DNA of 64,000 bases from Cybelea sp963824595 (GCA_963824595.1 CAWGPY010000001.1:434001-498000); one strand, 5' to 3'; numbered from the stretch's first letter, positions 50,273-59,665 are shown. A program made the numbers and translations. The notes: a model not told the origin generated them from the sequence alone.

Positions 50273-50306
50273 AACAGGATGGCCGGCAAGCCGGTCATCC
50301 TGTTTC
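50273..50306. terminator. Bidirectional terminator between convergent genes
   Basis: AACAGGATGGCCGG, loop CAAG, CCGGTCATCCTGTT: a 14-bp stem with one mismatch-like G-U position. It is preceded by a run of A (50265-50272 region) and followed by TTTCGG. It serves the recycling operon on the plus strand and, with the A-run read as T, the lipoprotein gene on the minus strand. Confidence 0.88.
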
Positions 50307-50333
50307 GGTTCCCTTAGCTGGGAGCTTGTGCTG

Positions 50334-51413
50334 CTACTGCCTCGAACGCGGGTTGTAGGCCGCGCCTTCAACGTCATCGCTGGCGCTGAAGCCATTGTTG
50401 AAGCTGTACCAGTACGTGAGCGACGTCGGGCTATAGTAGTAGACGTCGACCTGACCGAGAGCGTAATCGCCCGTCGCGAAGGTCATCGATTGCTTGTTCA
50501 GGTGACCGAAGACCGCATCGTTCAGGAGCGGGAACGGACCGCCGACCATCGTGCAAGCCGGGTTGCAACCCGAGTACACGCGGACCGCCGGGGTGAAGGC
50601 ATCGATCGAAACGAGGTTGCCGTTCGCGTCGATGTCCAAGCCGCCGTAGTACGTGTTGGCGAAGCCAGTCGTGGCTTGTCCGCCACCCGAGCAGCCCGGG
50701 AAGTACGTCAGAGTAGCCGTACCGAGGCTGTTGGTAGCCGAACCCCAGCAATCGCCGTTGTTGGCCATGGCGACGCCGGCGACTTCGTACATGTTCGGAT
50801 TGGTGAGGTTCGCGGTGCAGCCCGCCGAGAGCGAGCAGAGCGAGATGCTGCCGGCGCCGGACGTATCGAAGATGTTGCCGACGGCGATCGTTCCGGTCGC
50901 AGCGTTCGGGCTCGAGGCGTCGGACGGCTGGCCGTAGTAGTCGCTGATCGAGCCGATCTCGGATCCGCACATGCCGGGGCCCTGGTAGACGATGACCGTG
51001 CGGCTGCCGCCGTCCGGATCGATCAGGTTGCCCTTGCCGTCAACGGCAACGCTATTCACATAGCTGCCGCCGATCGAGCAGGTCGGAGGACCGTTCGACG
51101 TGTTCTTGTGCGGATAGCCGTTGATGATGGTAGCGAAGAACTGGCTACCGTAGATGCCGCCCTCGGCGGCGCGCTTCTTGGCATCCGGCGAGATTTTCGC
51201 TCTCAGCGAGTTGCCGCGAAGGCCGACTTGGCCCTTCGGGACGACGCTGGCCGGATACGAGAAGTGCGGGATGAACTTCCCGTGAGAGTCAAAACCGGAC
51301 TGCGTTTGCCCAGCGGTGCTCGGTCCCGACGTACCCGGGGACATGTTCCCGGAGCAGCCCGCTAGTAACGCCACAGCGACCGTTGTACACAGCGCTGTTG
51401 ATAACAATCGCAT
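50334..51413 (-). CDS. Secreted lipoprotein, propeller-like, unknown function
   Basis: 359 residues from ATG 51413, SD AAGGAG. Lipobox LLAGC gives a lipidated Cys at 20. The mature part has repeated blocks with short-range Cys pairs: YVNSVAVDGKGNLIDPDGGS, GVAMANNGDCWGSATNSLGT, YYGGLDIDANGNLVSIDAFT, GYPHKNTSNGPPTCSIGGSY. These resemble NHL/Vgb-type blades seen in other lipoproteins here (15286), without clear family membership. It has a terminator downstream and stands alone. Confidence 0.8.
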   Translation of the reverse strand: MRLLSTALCTTVAVALLAGCSGNMSPGTSGPSTAGQTQSGFDSHGKFIPHFSYPASVVPKGQVGLRGNSLRAKISPDAKKRAAEGGIYGSQFFATIINGYPHKNTSNGPPTCSIGGSYVNSVAVDGKGNLIDPDGGSRTVIVYQGPGMCGSEIGSISDYYGQPSDASSPNAATGTIAVGNIFDTSGAGSISLCSLSAGCTANLTNPNMYEVAGVAMANNGDCWGSATNSLGTATLTYFPGCSGGGQATTGFANTYYGGLDIDANGNLVSIDAFTPAVRVYSGCNPACTMVGGPFPLLNDAVFGHLNKQSMTFATGDYALGQVDVYYYSPTSLTYWYSFNNGFSASDDVEGAAYNPRSRQ

Positions 51414-51464
51414 AGAGTGTGTCTCCTTAGCAGTAGCTGGAGTATAGCCGGGGATCCCCCGGGT

Positions 51465-52088
51465 CTACCGGTTGTTCGGCAGGGTTCTGCCCGCTCCCCC
51501 ATCTTGGCGGCCCAAGCAGTGGTCAATAATTGCCATGGCGCCGGAGGGATCGAGCGGCAGCGCGACGGCGCCGTCGGCGAGGCAGAGGCGGTTGAGCCCC
51601 CACGCCTCCGAGGCGTCCGTTCCCTCGGGCGGCGCGACCGCGAAGCGCGCCCGTCCGAGCTCCCCGGCGAACCGCATCGTGTGGGCTGCGCCGCCCGTGC
51701 GCTCGCTCGAAACCAGCACGACGGCGCACGCGAGCTTCGCCTGGAGGCGATCGCGAGCGACCATGGAATCGGCCGTCGCCGGCGAGCCGGGCGACACGAG
51801 CGTCGCCACCGCTCCGCCGGCGCCGACGATCGCGCGAGCGAGCGCCTCGTACTCCGGCGGGTCGGTCCTCCCGAACCCGTAGCCGACGAACGCCACGGTA
51901 GGCGCGCCAGCCGCCAGCGCGCCGCGGTGAGCGGCAGCGTCGATGCCCGGGGCGAGGCCCGCGATCACCGGTCCCCGTAGCCCGAACGCCAGCCGATAGG
52001 CGAACGCTTCGGCCTCGGCCGGGGGCGTTCGGCTGCCGATCACGGCGACACCGGCCGCCGGCAGGCGTCCCCGGACGTACAGCGTCAT
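51465..52088 (-). CDS. DprA-like (Smf) DNA-processing protein, short form
   Basis: 207 residues from ATG 52088. The Rossmann core has AVIGSRTPPAEAEAFAYRLA, GPVIAGLAPGIDAAAHRGAL and APTVAFVGYGFGRTDPPEYE, with SERTGGAAHTMRFAGELGRA and LNRLCLADGAVAL toward the end. This is the DNA-binding DprA fold, which loads RecA on incoming single strands in transformation. It lacks both the N-terminal SAM-like and C-terminal winged-helix regions of full DprA (about 300-370 residues), so it may be a reduced paralogue. SD GGAG lies before the start. Confidence 0.8.
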   Translation of the reverse strand: MTLYVRGRLPAAGVAVIGSRTPPAEAEAFAYRLAFGLRGPVIAGLAPGIDAAAHRGALAAGAPTVAFVGYGFGRTDPPEYEALARAIVGAGGAVATLVSPGSPATADSMVARDRLQAKLACAVVLVSSERTGGAAHTMRFAGELGRARFAVAPPEGTDASEAWGLNRLCLADGAVALPLDPSGAMAIIDHCLGRQDGGAGRTLPNNR

Positions 52089-52124
52089 CTGGGCGCTCCG
52101 GACTCCTTTAATGAAGGCGAGCCG

Positions 52125-53279
52125 TCACGGCACACGATCCCACTCGACGTAGGAGCCGTCGAGCGCCGCGACGTCGTGGCAGCCGATGAGACGCAGCGTG
52201 CGGATCACGCCCGAGCGCAAGATCTCGATCGCGCGCGCGACGCCGGCGCCGCCGCCCGCGGCAAGTCCGTAAGCGTAGGCTCGTCCGACCAGCACGGCGC
52301 GCGCCCCCAGACACAACGCTTTCACGACGTCGCTTCCGCGCCGGATGCCGCTGTCGAGCAGCACCTCGCAGCGATCGCCGACGGCCGCGACGACCTCGGG
52401 CAGCGCGCGGAGCGTCGGCGCAACGCCGTCGAGCTGGCGTCCGCCGTGATTGGAGACGACGATCGCGTGCGCGCCCGCATCGGCGGCGCGACGCGCGTCC
52501 TCACCGGTTAGGATGCCCTTGATAACGACGGGACCGCCCCACGCTGCGGCAATCCACGAAAGATCTTCCCACGCGACGGTCGAGCGTTCGAGCGCGCCCG
52601 CGACGTCGTCGTACGGCATCGGTTCCCCGTCGCTCGACACGACGTTGGGGAATTTCATCAATCCGCCGTCGCGCATGAAATCGGCGAACCAGCGCGGGCG
52701 CGCGAGGAACTGCCACGCATAGGGCAGCCGCTGCAGCGGACTGCCTTTAACCATCGCGTGCGCGCCGTTGCGCAGATCCCGCTCGCGCAAACCGGCCACC
52801 GGCGTGTCCACGGTGACGACGAGTGCGGAGTAGCCCGCAGCGCGCGCGCGGCGAATCGCGGCCGTCGCGACCTCGCGGCCGCCGACCAGATACAGCTGGT
52901 ACCACGCGGGACCGGTCGTCGCCGCCTTGACGTCTTCCAGGCGGCATCCCGAGAGCGTGGACAGGACGTACGCGGTTCCGGCCGCACCCGCTTGCGCCGC
53001 AGCCACGCACTCGCCCCGCGGAAAGAAGAGACGGCTGCTGCCGACGGGCGCGAGGAGAAACGGAAGGTCGAGCGTCGTGCCCAAGACGGTCGTCCGCACG
53101 CTGCACGGCGTCGCGGCGACCGCGTTACGCGGGCGAAACGTGACGGTCTCGAAGACGCGCGAGTTCTCGCGCAGCGTCAGCTCGGCGTCCGCGCCGCCAT
53201 CGATATAGTCGAAAACCACGCGCGGAAGCCGGCGCCGCGCGATGCGGCGCAGATCGTCGATGTTAACGGCGCCGTTCAT
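52125..53279 (-). CDS. FMN-dependent alpha-hydroxy-acid oxidase/dehydrogenase
   Basis: 384 residues from ATG 53279. It matches the LldD/glycolate-oxidase family: INIDDLRRIARRRLPRVVFD, YIDGGADAELTLRENSRVFE, APVGSSRLFFPRGECVAAAQ, the YQLYLVGGREV segment, GYSALVVTVDTPVAGLRERD, VIKGILTGEDARRAADAGAH, and the catalytic SNHGGRQLDGV with CEVLLDSGIRRGSDVVKALC. Lactate, glycolate or mandelate could be the substrate; the sequence does not decide. No transporter or regulator is next to it. Confidence 0.92.
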   Translation of the reverse strand: MNGAVNIDDLRRIARRRLPRVVFDYIDGGADAELTLRENSRVFETVTFRPRNAVAATPCSVRTTVLGTTLDLPFLLAPVGSSRLFFPRGECVAAAQAGAAGTAYVLSTLSGCRLEDVKAATTGPAWYQLYLVGGREVATAAIRRARAAGYSALVVTVDTPVAGLRERDLRNGAHAMVKGSPLQRLPYAWQFLARPRWFADFMRDGGLMKFPNVVSSDGEPMPYDDVAGALERSTVAWEDLSWIAAAWGGPVVIKGILTGEDARRAADAGAHAIVVSNHGGRQLDGVAPTLRALPEVVAAVGDRCEVLLDSGIRRGSDVVKALCLGARAVLVGRAYAYGLAAGGGAGVARAIEILRSGVIRTLRLIGCHDVAALDGSYVEWDRVP

Positions 53280-53353
53280 CGCCGGCGTTGGCCGCCGTGG
53301 TGCATCGAGGGCTTGACGTTGGCCTTCGGTAGGCGATAACCTGTCGTCGCATC

Positions 53354-53986
53354 ATGGACGTACGATTCGTCGCTACGGCATTCGCGACCGCATTCACGAT
53401 CATCGATCCGATCGGGATGATTCCGATGACGCTCGGCTCGACGGCGCGCGTCTCGCCGGAGCGGCGCAATCAGATCGTGGATCAGGCCGTGCTGGTGGCC
53501 GGCGGTCTGATTCTCTTCATGGGCGTCGTGGGGCGCATCATCCTGGATTATCTCGGCATCACGTTGCCGGCGTTCATGATCGCGGGCGGGATTTTGCTGT
53601 TCCTGATCGCGATCGACATGCTCTTCGCTCGTCCGACGCGCGCGAAGCGAACGCAAGAAGAAGAGCTCGAGGCCGCCGCGGCGGAAAACCCGGCCGTCTT
53701 CCCGCTGGCGGTTCCGATGATCGCGGGACCCGGCACGATCGCGACGGTGCTGCTGCTCGTGAACCTCTCTCGAGGCGACCGGCTGGAACTCGCGGTCGTC
53801 GCCCTCGCCTACGCCGTCGCGCTGCTCGTGACGTGGCTTTGCATGCGCGGCTCGTCGCTGCTGCAGCGCGTCATCGGAACGACCGGCATCCACGTGGTCA
53901 GCCGTCTGCTCGGAATCATCCTCGCCGCGCTGGCGGTGCAGTTCGTCCTCAACGGCCTCGCGCAGACGCCGCTGCTACGGCACTGA
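53354..53986 (+). CDS. MarC-family integral membrane protein
   Basis: 210 residues from ATG 53354 with six predicted TM helices. Family marks: FATAFTIIDPIGMIPMTLGS at the N-terminus, AGGILLFLIAIDMLFARPTR, the re-entrant FPLAVPMIAGPGTIATVLLL, and VSRLLGIILAALAVQFVLNG. MarC proteins (UPF0056) are of unknown function despite the name. It overlaps the convergent gene at 53975 by 12 bases. Confidence 0.92.
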   Translation: MDVRFVATAFATAFTIIDPIGMIPMTLGSTARVSPERRNQIVDQAVLVAGGLILFMGVVGRIILDYLGITLPAFMIAGGILLFLIAIDMLFARPTRAKRTQEEELEAAAAENPAVFPLAVPMIAGPGTIATVLLLVNLSRGDRLELAVVALAYAVALLVTWLCMRGSSLLQRVIGTTGIHVVSRLLGIILAALAVQFVLNGLAQTPLLRH

Positions 53987-54751
53987 AACGCCGCCGTTGC
54001 CCGCGGCCCACTGCTGGTAGACTTCCTTTTCGATCGGCGGCAGCTGCGCGTCGGTCGGGAGCCGGAAGCCGAGCAGCGGGAGCGGGAACGGGATCGGGTG
54101 GGGAGGCTCTTTGAACGGATCGGAGCCGGGATCGAAGCAGAACGGCCACACGATGTCGCCGCTTTCCATCGCGCCGTCGGGATACGTGAACTCGTAGCGT
54201 CCGTAGTAGCAGTCGCGACCCTGGTCGCGCCAGCTTCGCACGGGCGTAATGATGCCGTTGCCGTGCTCGTTGCCGCGCATCGAAGATGGAACCTGGAAAG
54301 CGTAGCTCTTGTTGCTCGATTGGCGGGCCGACGGGTCGATCGTCGGAATCGCGTGGGGATCGTTTTGCCGATTCAGCTGCGCGACCTCGCGGGCGAATCC
54401 CGCCCGATCGCGCGCGATCCGCGACGGCACCGGAGCGTGCTGCTGCGGGGGCTCGGGTGAGGCCGGCGACGACACTTCCTTTGCGATCTCGTGACGTAGC
54501 GTCGTCGCCGGCGCCGACTCGCGCTGGCGCACGTGGCGGGCGGGGCGCGGCCGCGGCGCGGGCGTCGGCGGCGCGACCTTCGCGATCGTCACGACGTGCG
54601 TCTGCGAAACGACCTCGCGGCTGCCGCGCGGAACGATGATTCGAGCGACTGCATAAAAGAGCAGGGTCAGGACGACGAGATGGATGGCGGCCGACGCGAT
54701 CGTCGACCAGAGGAGCGCTCGGCGGCGCCTGTCGCTGGTTCCCGAGATCAA
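53975..54751 (-). CDS. TonB-like periplasmic protein
   Basis: 258 residues from TTG 54751, which overlaps the epimerase stop (TTGA). One TM helix (STIASAAIHLVVLTLLFYAV) is followed by a Pro/Arg-rich linker (PTPAPRPRPARHVRQRES, then PASPEPPQQHAPVPSR), then a C-terminal domain with WRDQGRDCYYGRYEFTYPDG, DIVWPFCFDPGSDPF and IPFPLPLLGFRLPTDAQLPP. The layout, N-terminal anchor plus proline-rich stretch, is that of TonB-type energy transducers. The C-terminal domain is not a typical TonB domain. It is the last gene of the acyl-CoA operon. Confidence 0.65.
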   Translation of the reverse strand: MISGTSDRRRRALLWSTIASAAIHLVVLTLLFYAVARIIVPRGSREVVSQTHVVTIAKVAPPTPAPRPRPARHVRQRESAPATTLRHEIAKEVSSPASPEPPQQHAPVPSRIARDRAGFAREVAQLNRQNDPHAIPTIDPSARQSSNKSYAFQVPSSMRGNEHGNGIITPVRSWRDQGRDCYYGRYEFTYPDGAMESGDIVWPFCFDPGSDPFKEPPHPIPFPLPLLGFRLPTDAQLPPIEKEVYQQWAAGNGGVSVP

Positions 54752-55137
54752 CGCTGGCAGAGTTCGATGAGGACTCCGTGCGTCGCCTTCGGATGCAGGA
54801 ACGCAATCAGGTTTCCGTGCGCCCCGCGGCGCGCGTGCTCGTCGATCAGACGAACCCCCGCGGCCCTGAGCTCGGAGAGCTTCGCCTCGATGTCGGGCAC
54901 GCGGTAGGCCGTGTGGTGCAGCTTCGCGGCCGCGTCGCCTCGAAAGCGCGCGATCGGCGAGTCGTCGTCGAGCGGCCGCAGCAACTCGACGCACGATTCC
55001 CCTGCCTCCAAGCCGACCGCCTCGACGCCTTGGTCGTAGACGATCTCGCGATAGATCTCCTTGAAGCCGAGCGTCTCGGTGTAGAGCCGCAGCGTTGCCT
55101 CGAGGTCCTTCACGACGATGGCGACGTGGTCGATCAC
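54748..55137 (-). CDS. mce: Methylmalonyl-CoA epimerase
   Basis: 129 residues from GTG 55137, overlapping the mutase stop by 4 bases. A VOC-fold enzyme: IDHVAIVVKDLEATLRLYTE, LGFKEIYREIVYDQGVEAVG, GESCVELLRPLDDDSPIARF, KLHHTAYRVPDIEAKLSELR and HPKATHGVLIELCQR. His (IDHV), His (KLHH) and Glu (LIEL) supply the metal site. It converts (S)- to (R)-methylmalonyl-CoA. Size and position after the mutase gene fit exactly. Confidence 0.95.
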   Translation of the reverse strand: MIDHVAIVVKDLEATLRLYTETLGFKEIYREIVYDQGVEAVGLEAGESCVELLRPLDDDSPIARFRGDAAAKLHHTAYRVPDIEAKLSELRAAGVRLIDEHARRGAHGNLIAFLHPKATHGVLIELCQR

Positions 55138-56717
55138 CACGAGGCGACGACTTCCTTGGGCCGATACGTTCCGAACACGTCCCGCAAGACGTCGCAGATC
55201 TCGCCGAGCGTGACGCCGGCGTCCACCGCATCGACGAAATGAGGCATCAGGTTCTCCGACCCGGCGGCCGCGGCGCGGATGCGAGCGAGATGGTCGCGCA
55301 CGGCGCTGGCGTCGCGTGCCGCGCGGACGGCGGCGAGCCGCGCAACTTGATCGCGCTCGACCGATTCGTCGATTCGCTGCAGCGCGACCTCGGGCACGAC
55401 GCCGCTCTCGGCGAACTTGTTGACGCCGACGACGACGCGCTCGCCGCGTTCGATCGCCTGCTGCGCTCGATAGGCCGAGTCGGCGATGCGCGCCTGCATC
55501 CAGCCGCTCTCGATGGCGGCGATGCTGCCGCCCATCGCGTCGACCTCCTCGATGCCGGCGCGCGCGCGGCGGATCAGCTCGCCGGTGAGCGTCTCGACGT
55601 AGTACGACCCCGCGAGCGGGTCGACGACGTCGGCGACGCCCGACTCGTAGCCGATGATCTGCTGCGTGCGCAGCGCGACCTTCGCGCTCTGCGCGGTGGG
55701 CAGCGCGAGCGCCTCGTCTTGGCCGTTGGTATGCAGCGACTGCGTGCCGCCCAGCACGGCGGCGAGCGCCTGGAGCGCGACGCGCACCACGTTGTTCTCG
55801 GGCTCTTGCGCCGTGAGCGTGGAGCCGCCGGTCTGCGTGTGGAAGCGCAGCATCTGCGAGCGCGGATCGGTGCAGCCGAACTCGTCGCGGGTGATGTGCG
55901 CCCACAGGTACCGGGCCGCGCGAAACTTAGCGACTTCCTCGAAGAAATCGTTGTGCGCGTTCCAGAAGAAGGAGATGCGCGGCGCGACCAGGTCGAGCTC
56001 GATGCCGGCGTCGCGCGCCGCCCGAAGATACGCCTTGCCGTTGGAGAGCGTGAAGGCGACCTCTTCCACCGCGGTCGAGCCCGCCTCGCGAATGTGGTAC
56101 CCGGAGATCGAGATCGCGTTCCACTGCGGAACCTCGCGGGCGCAGTAGGCCATCACGTCGGTGACGAGACGCATCGAGGGCCCGGGCGGATAGATGTACG
56201 TCCCGCGCGCCACGTACTCTTTGAGGACGTCGTTTTGCACCGTGCCGCCGAGCTTGTCGAACGAAATGCCGCGCCGGCGTGCGACGGCGAGCAACAGCGC
56301 CAACACGATCGCCGCCGGAGCGTTGATCGTCATCGAGACGGTGACGCGATCGAGAGGCACGCCGTCGAGCAGCGTCTCCATGTCGGCGATCGAGTCGATC
56401 GCGACGCCGACTTTCCCGACCTCACCCCGCGCCTGCGGCGCGTCGGAGTCGTAGCCGAGCTGCGTCGGCAGGTCGAAGGCGACGGAGAGCCCGGTCTGCC
56501 CGCGCTCCAGCAGGTAGCGATAGCGCGCGTTCGACTCCGCCGCCGTCGCGAAGCCCGCGTACTGCCGCATGGTCCACAGCCGGCCACGGTACATGTCCTT
56601 GCGAATGCCGCGCCCGTACGGAAAAGAGCCCGGCTCGCCCAGCTGCGGCCGCTCGCCCTCGACCGCGTCGTAGACGGGCCGGATCGGAATGCCGGAATCG
56701 TTGAGCTCGCGCGCCAT
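55134..56717 (-). CDS. Methylmalonyl-CoA mutase, large (catalytic) subunit
   Basis: 527 residues from ATG 56717. The TIM-barrel part shows FPYGRGIRKDMYRGRLWTMR, QYAGFATAAESNARYRYLLE, GQTGLSVAFDLPTQLGYDSD, VSMTINAPAAIVLALLLAVA, ISISGYHIREAGSTAVEEVA, FHTQTGGSTLTAQEPENNVV and SLHTNGQDEALALPTAQSAK. The B12-binding domain (DxHxxG) is absent; in this split form it is a separate small subunit, not found in the window. It interconverts methylmalonyl-CoA and succinyl-CoA. It is followed by the epimerase. Confidence 0.94.
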   Translation of the reverse strand: MARELNDSGIPIRPVYDAVEGERPQLGEPGSFPYGRGIRKDMYRGRLWTMRQYAGFATAAESNARYRYLLERGQTGLSVAFDLPTQLGYDSDAPQARGEVGKVGVAIDSIADMETLLDGVPLDRVTVSMTINAPAAIVLALLLAVARRRGISFDKLGGTVQNDVLKEYVARGTYIYPPGPSMRLVTDVMAYCAREVPQWNAISISGYHIREAGSTAVEEVAFTLSNGKAYLRAARDAGIELDLVAPRISFFWNAHNDFFEEVAKFRAARYLWAHITRDEFGCTDPRSQMLRFHTQTGGSTLTAQEPENNVVRVALQALAAVLGGTQSLHTNGQDEALALPTAQSAKVALRTQQIIGYESGVADVVDPLAGSYYVETLTGELIRRARAGIEEVDAMGGSIAAIESGWMQARIADSAYRAQQAIERGERVVVGVNKFAESGVVPEVALQRIDESVERDQVARLAAVRAARDASAVRDHLARIRAAAAGSENLMPHFVDAVDAGVTLGEICDVLRDVFGTYRPKEVVASW

Positions 56718-56763
56718 CGCCCTGATACTACGCCGGACGCCCGCAGCGCGCCCGCCCGTGGGC

Positions 56764-57972
56764 CTAACGCGTCGCGAGGACGCGGAGCGCCGACGCGTAG
56801 CCGGTCTCGAACGCCGTCTCGTCCACCGCTTTGGCCGCGTCGTTGAGCGTCGCCGAGAAGCAGATCTGCGTCCCGCGCTTCGTCGTGACCATCGTGGTCA
56901 GGTTGATGATGCCGACGTCCGAGCCTCCCTTGAACGCGATCCGGCGAAAAGCGTCGCTCAGGTCGATGCCCGGATTGATCGTCATCAACGGCAACGCGGC
57001 GACGCCTCGCATCAGGGCGCACAGCGTCCTGACGCTGTAGTGCCATTCGACGGCGAGATCGGGCGTGGTCGACAGCGTGCGCAGGCGGGGTAACGGCAGC
57101 GCGTCGACGCCGCGCAACACCGCCGCGCGTTGACTCGGCGTGCCGGCCGCAATGTAGCGAGCGCGCAATGCGGCGCCCTCGTCCGATTTCAGTGCGAACA
57201 TCTCGCGGGTGGTGAGGAACGGCTCGTTGTCGCCCGCGTACGGCGCGAGGCCGGCCGGACCGACGAGCCGCGCGAGCGCGTCGGCGGCGGTGTTGTCGCT
57301 GATGGAGATCATCTCCGCCGCGTAGGTCGCGACGGTGAGCGGCGTTCCCGCGGGCCAGCGCTGCAGCACGCCGCTGGGCAGGCTCTTCCAGGCATCGCGC
57401 AGCGGCACGGCGTCGCTCCAGCGGCGGCGTCCGCCCCGAATCTGATCGAGCAAGCCGTTGAGCACCGCGAGCTTGAACGCGGAACCCACGGCAAGCGCCT
57501 GCGAAGGAGCGCGAGCCGCCAGCTCGCTGCGGCCCTCTTCGACGACGTACGACAGCGTGGCGCCCGAGCTCGCGAGGTTTCGCAGTGCGTCGTCCAGCGA
57601 CGACGCGGTGATTGCCGGCGGCTTGAAGAGCAGGCCGTCGATCTTATACTGTGCGTCGAGGTGGATCAGCACGTCGTCGGTGCCTTTGGCGAAGTGGGCG
57701 ACGAACTTCTCCGGCGTGACGTCGAGGCTCGCGTACGGGCCGAGCGTCTTCGTTAACGACGCGATCGCGTCGTCGACTTGGCTGACGGTCACCTGCGCGA
57801 GGAAGCTATCCGCGAACCACGACGCGTCCGCGTGACCGGTGCGCAGCATCGTATCTACCCGGTTGCGCGCGACGTCGATCGGCGAGGACGCTGCGCTCGG
57901 TATGGGCGATGGGTTCCCTGCCGGCGCGGCGCCGATCAGCGCAACGAGCGCGGCGAACGTTATAGATCGCAT
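56764..57972 (-). CDS. Secreted class A beta-lactamase-like serine hydrolase
   Basis: 402 residues from ATG 57972. Signal peptide (ITFAALVALIGAAPAGNPSP); residues 35-130 are an alpha/beta domain like those found before PBP-like hydrolases (FADSFLAQVTVSQVDDAIAS). Then the catalytic domain: VGSAFKLAVLNGLLDQI (SxxK, SAFK), MISISDNTAADALARLVG (SDN) and IAFKGGSDVGIINLTTMVTT (KGG for KTG). An omega-loop Glu is not clear. It may act on wall peptides rather than antibiotics. It lies within the propionate operon with 40 bases to pccA. Confidence 0.85.
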   Translation of the reverse strand: MRSITFAALVALIGAAPAGNPSPIPSAASSPIDVARNRVDTMLRTGHADASWFADSFLAQVTVSQVDDAIASLTKTLGPYASLDVTPEKFVAHFAKGTDDVLIHLDAQYKIDGLLFKPPAITASSLDDALRNLASSGATLSYVVEEGRSELAARAPSQALAVGSAFKLAVLNGLLDQIRGGRRRWSDAVPLRDAWKSLPSGVLQRWPAGTPLTVATYAAEMISISDNTAADALARLVGPAGLAPYAGDNEPFLTTREMFALKSDEGAALRARYIAAGTPSQRAAVLRGVDALPLPRLRTLSTTPDLAVEWHYSVRTLCALMRGVAALPLMTINPGIDLSDAFRRIAFKGGSDVGIINLTTMVTTKRGTQICFSATLNDAAKAVDETAFETGYASALRVLATR

Positions 57973-58012
57973 TCGGCCGGCCTTCGCGGCGTCGCCGAGC
58001 GCGCCCCGTGCG

Positions 58013-59665
58013 TCACTCCAGGGTCAGCAGCGGCGACCCGCTCTCGACGCTGGATCCGGCCTGCGCGTGCACGGCGGTGACGGTCCCGCCGCGGTGCGCG
58101 CGGATCTCGTTCATCATCTTCATCGCCTCGACGACGGCCACGATCTGGCCTTCCGCCACGCTGTCGCCGCGGCCGGCCCGCAACTCGACCACGACGCCGT
58201 GCATCGGGGAGACCACGGCGTCGCCGGTCGCGGCGTTCGCGCCGCGGCGCAGCGCCGCCAGGCGCGGCGCCGTGCGGCGACGCGGGGCGGGCGCCGGCGC
58301 GGAGGACGGTTTGGGCGGCGGGGGCCGCCACGAGCGCGCGAACGCCTCGAGCGTGGCGGTCCCGTAGCTCGCGTCGGCCACGGCCGGATGGTCGCAGAGG
58401 GCGCGCAGCAGGGACAGCGTCGTGGGAACGCCTTCGATCGCATATTCGTCGATCGCGCGCCGCAGCCGAGCGATGGCGGCATCGCGATCGGGCGCCCACA
58501 CGACGAGCTTCGCGACGAGCGAGTCGTACTCGCTCGGAATCGTCCAGCCGGCGTAGGCGGCCGAGTCGACGCGCACGCCGAGCCCGCCCGGCTCGCGGTA
58601 CGCGACGATCGTGCCCGGCGCGGGCCGGAACTCGCGCGCCGGATCTTCGGCGTTGACGCGCGCCTCGATCGAAACGCCGCGGAAGACCAGGTCGCTCTGC
58701 GTGTAGCCGAGCGGCTCGCCGGCCGCGATGCGAATCTGCTCGCGCACCAGGTCGACGCCGGAGATCATCTCCGTGACGGTGTGCTCCACTTGAATGCGCG
58801 TGTTCATTTCCAAGAAGTAGAACTCGTCGCCGGTGACGAGACACTCGATGGTTCCGGCGGAATCGTAGGCGATGGCTTCGGCGGCGCGCAGCCCTGCAGC
58901 GCGCATCGCCGCGCGCACGCGCTCCGGGATCGTCGCGGGCGTCTCTTCCCACAGCTTCTGGTGGCGGCGCTGCAGGGAACAGTCGCGTTCGCCGAAGTGC
59001 ACGACGCTGCCGTGCTTGTCGGCGAGCAGCTGCAGCTCGACGTGCTTCGGATTCTCGAGATAACGCTCGGCGTAGATCGTCCCATCCTTGAAATAGGCTT
59101 CGGCCTCGCGGCGCGCGGTCTCGAACGCGGGCTCCAGTTCGTCCAGCGTGTGCGCGACTTTCAGTCCCTTGCCGCCGCCGCCGGCGGCCGCCTTGAGCGC
59201 GAGCGGCAGGCCGTAGGTCTGCGCGGCGCGGCGCGCGGCGGCGACGTCGGGCACCGCCGTGACGCCGCCGGGCACGAACGGCACGCCGGCGGCCTGCATC
59301 GCCTGCCGCGCGCGCAGCTTGTCGCCCATCGCGTCGATCGCGTCGGCGTGCGGCCCGATCCAAACGAAACCGTCCTTCACGACGCGGCGCGCGAACGCTG
59401 CGTTCTCGGCCAGAAAGCCGTAGCCGGGGTGAATCGCCTGCGCCCCCGACCGGCGCGCGGCGTCGACGATCTTGCCGGCGTCGAGATAGCTCAGGCTCGG
59501 GGCCGCCGGCCCGATGTGATAGGCCTCGTCGGCCAGCTCGACGTGCAGCGCGCCGCGGTCGGCGTCGGAGTAGACCGCGACGGTCGCGATGCCTAGCTCG
59601 CGCGCCGTGCGAATGACGCGCACGGCGATCTCCCCGCGATTCGCGATCAGTATCTTGCTAAACAA
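58013..59665 (-). CDS. Acyl-CoA (propionyl/acetyl-CoA) carboxylase, biotin carboxylase-carrier subunit
   Basis: 550 residues from TTG 59665 (LFSKILIANRGEIAVRVIRT), overlapping fabI by 8 bases. Biotin carboxylase motifs: YGFLAENAAFARRVVKDGFV, KAAAGGGGKGLKVAHTLDEL, VEHTVTEMISGVDLVREQIR and ARVNAEDPAREFRPAPG. A Pro/Ala linker at about 455-485 leads to a biotinyl domain with EAMKMMNEIRAH (biotinylated Lys in AMKM). It is the alpha subunit, shorter than human PCCA but typical of bacteria. It makes carboxybiotin for the beta subunit at 60465. Confidence 0.94.
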   Translation of the reverse strand: MFSKILIANRGEIAVRVIRTARELGIATVAVYSDADRGALHVELADEAYHIGPAAPSLSYLDAGKIVDAARRSGAQAIHPGYGFLAENAAFARRVVKDGFVWIGPHADAIDAMGDKLRARQAMQAAGVPFVPGGVTAVPDVAAARRAAQTYGLPLALKAAAGGGGKGLKVAHTLDELEPAFETARREAEAYFKDGTIYAERYLENPKHVELQLLADKHGSVVHFGERDCSLQRRHQKLWEETPATIPERVRAAMRAAGLRAAEAIAYDSAGTIECLVTGDEFYFLEMNTRIQVEHTVTEMISGVDLVREQIRIAAGEPLGYTQSDLVFRGVSIEARVNAEDPAREFRPAPGTIVAYREPGGLGVRVDSAAYAGWTIPSEYDSLVAKLVVWAPDRDAAIARLRRAIDEYAIEGVPTTLSLLRALCDHPAVADASYGTATLEAFARSWRPPPPKPSSAPAPAPRRRTAPRLAALRRGANAATGDAVVSPMHGVVVELRAGRGDSVAEGQIVAVVEAMKMMNEIRAHRGGTVTAVHAQAGSSVESGSPLLTLE

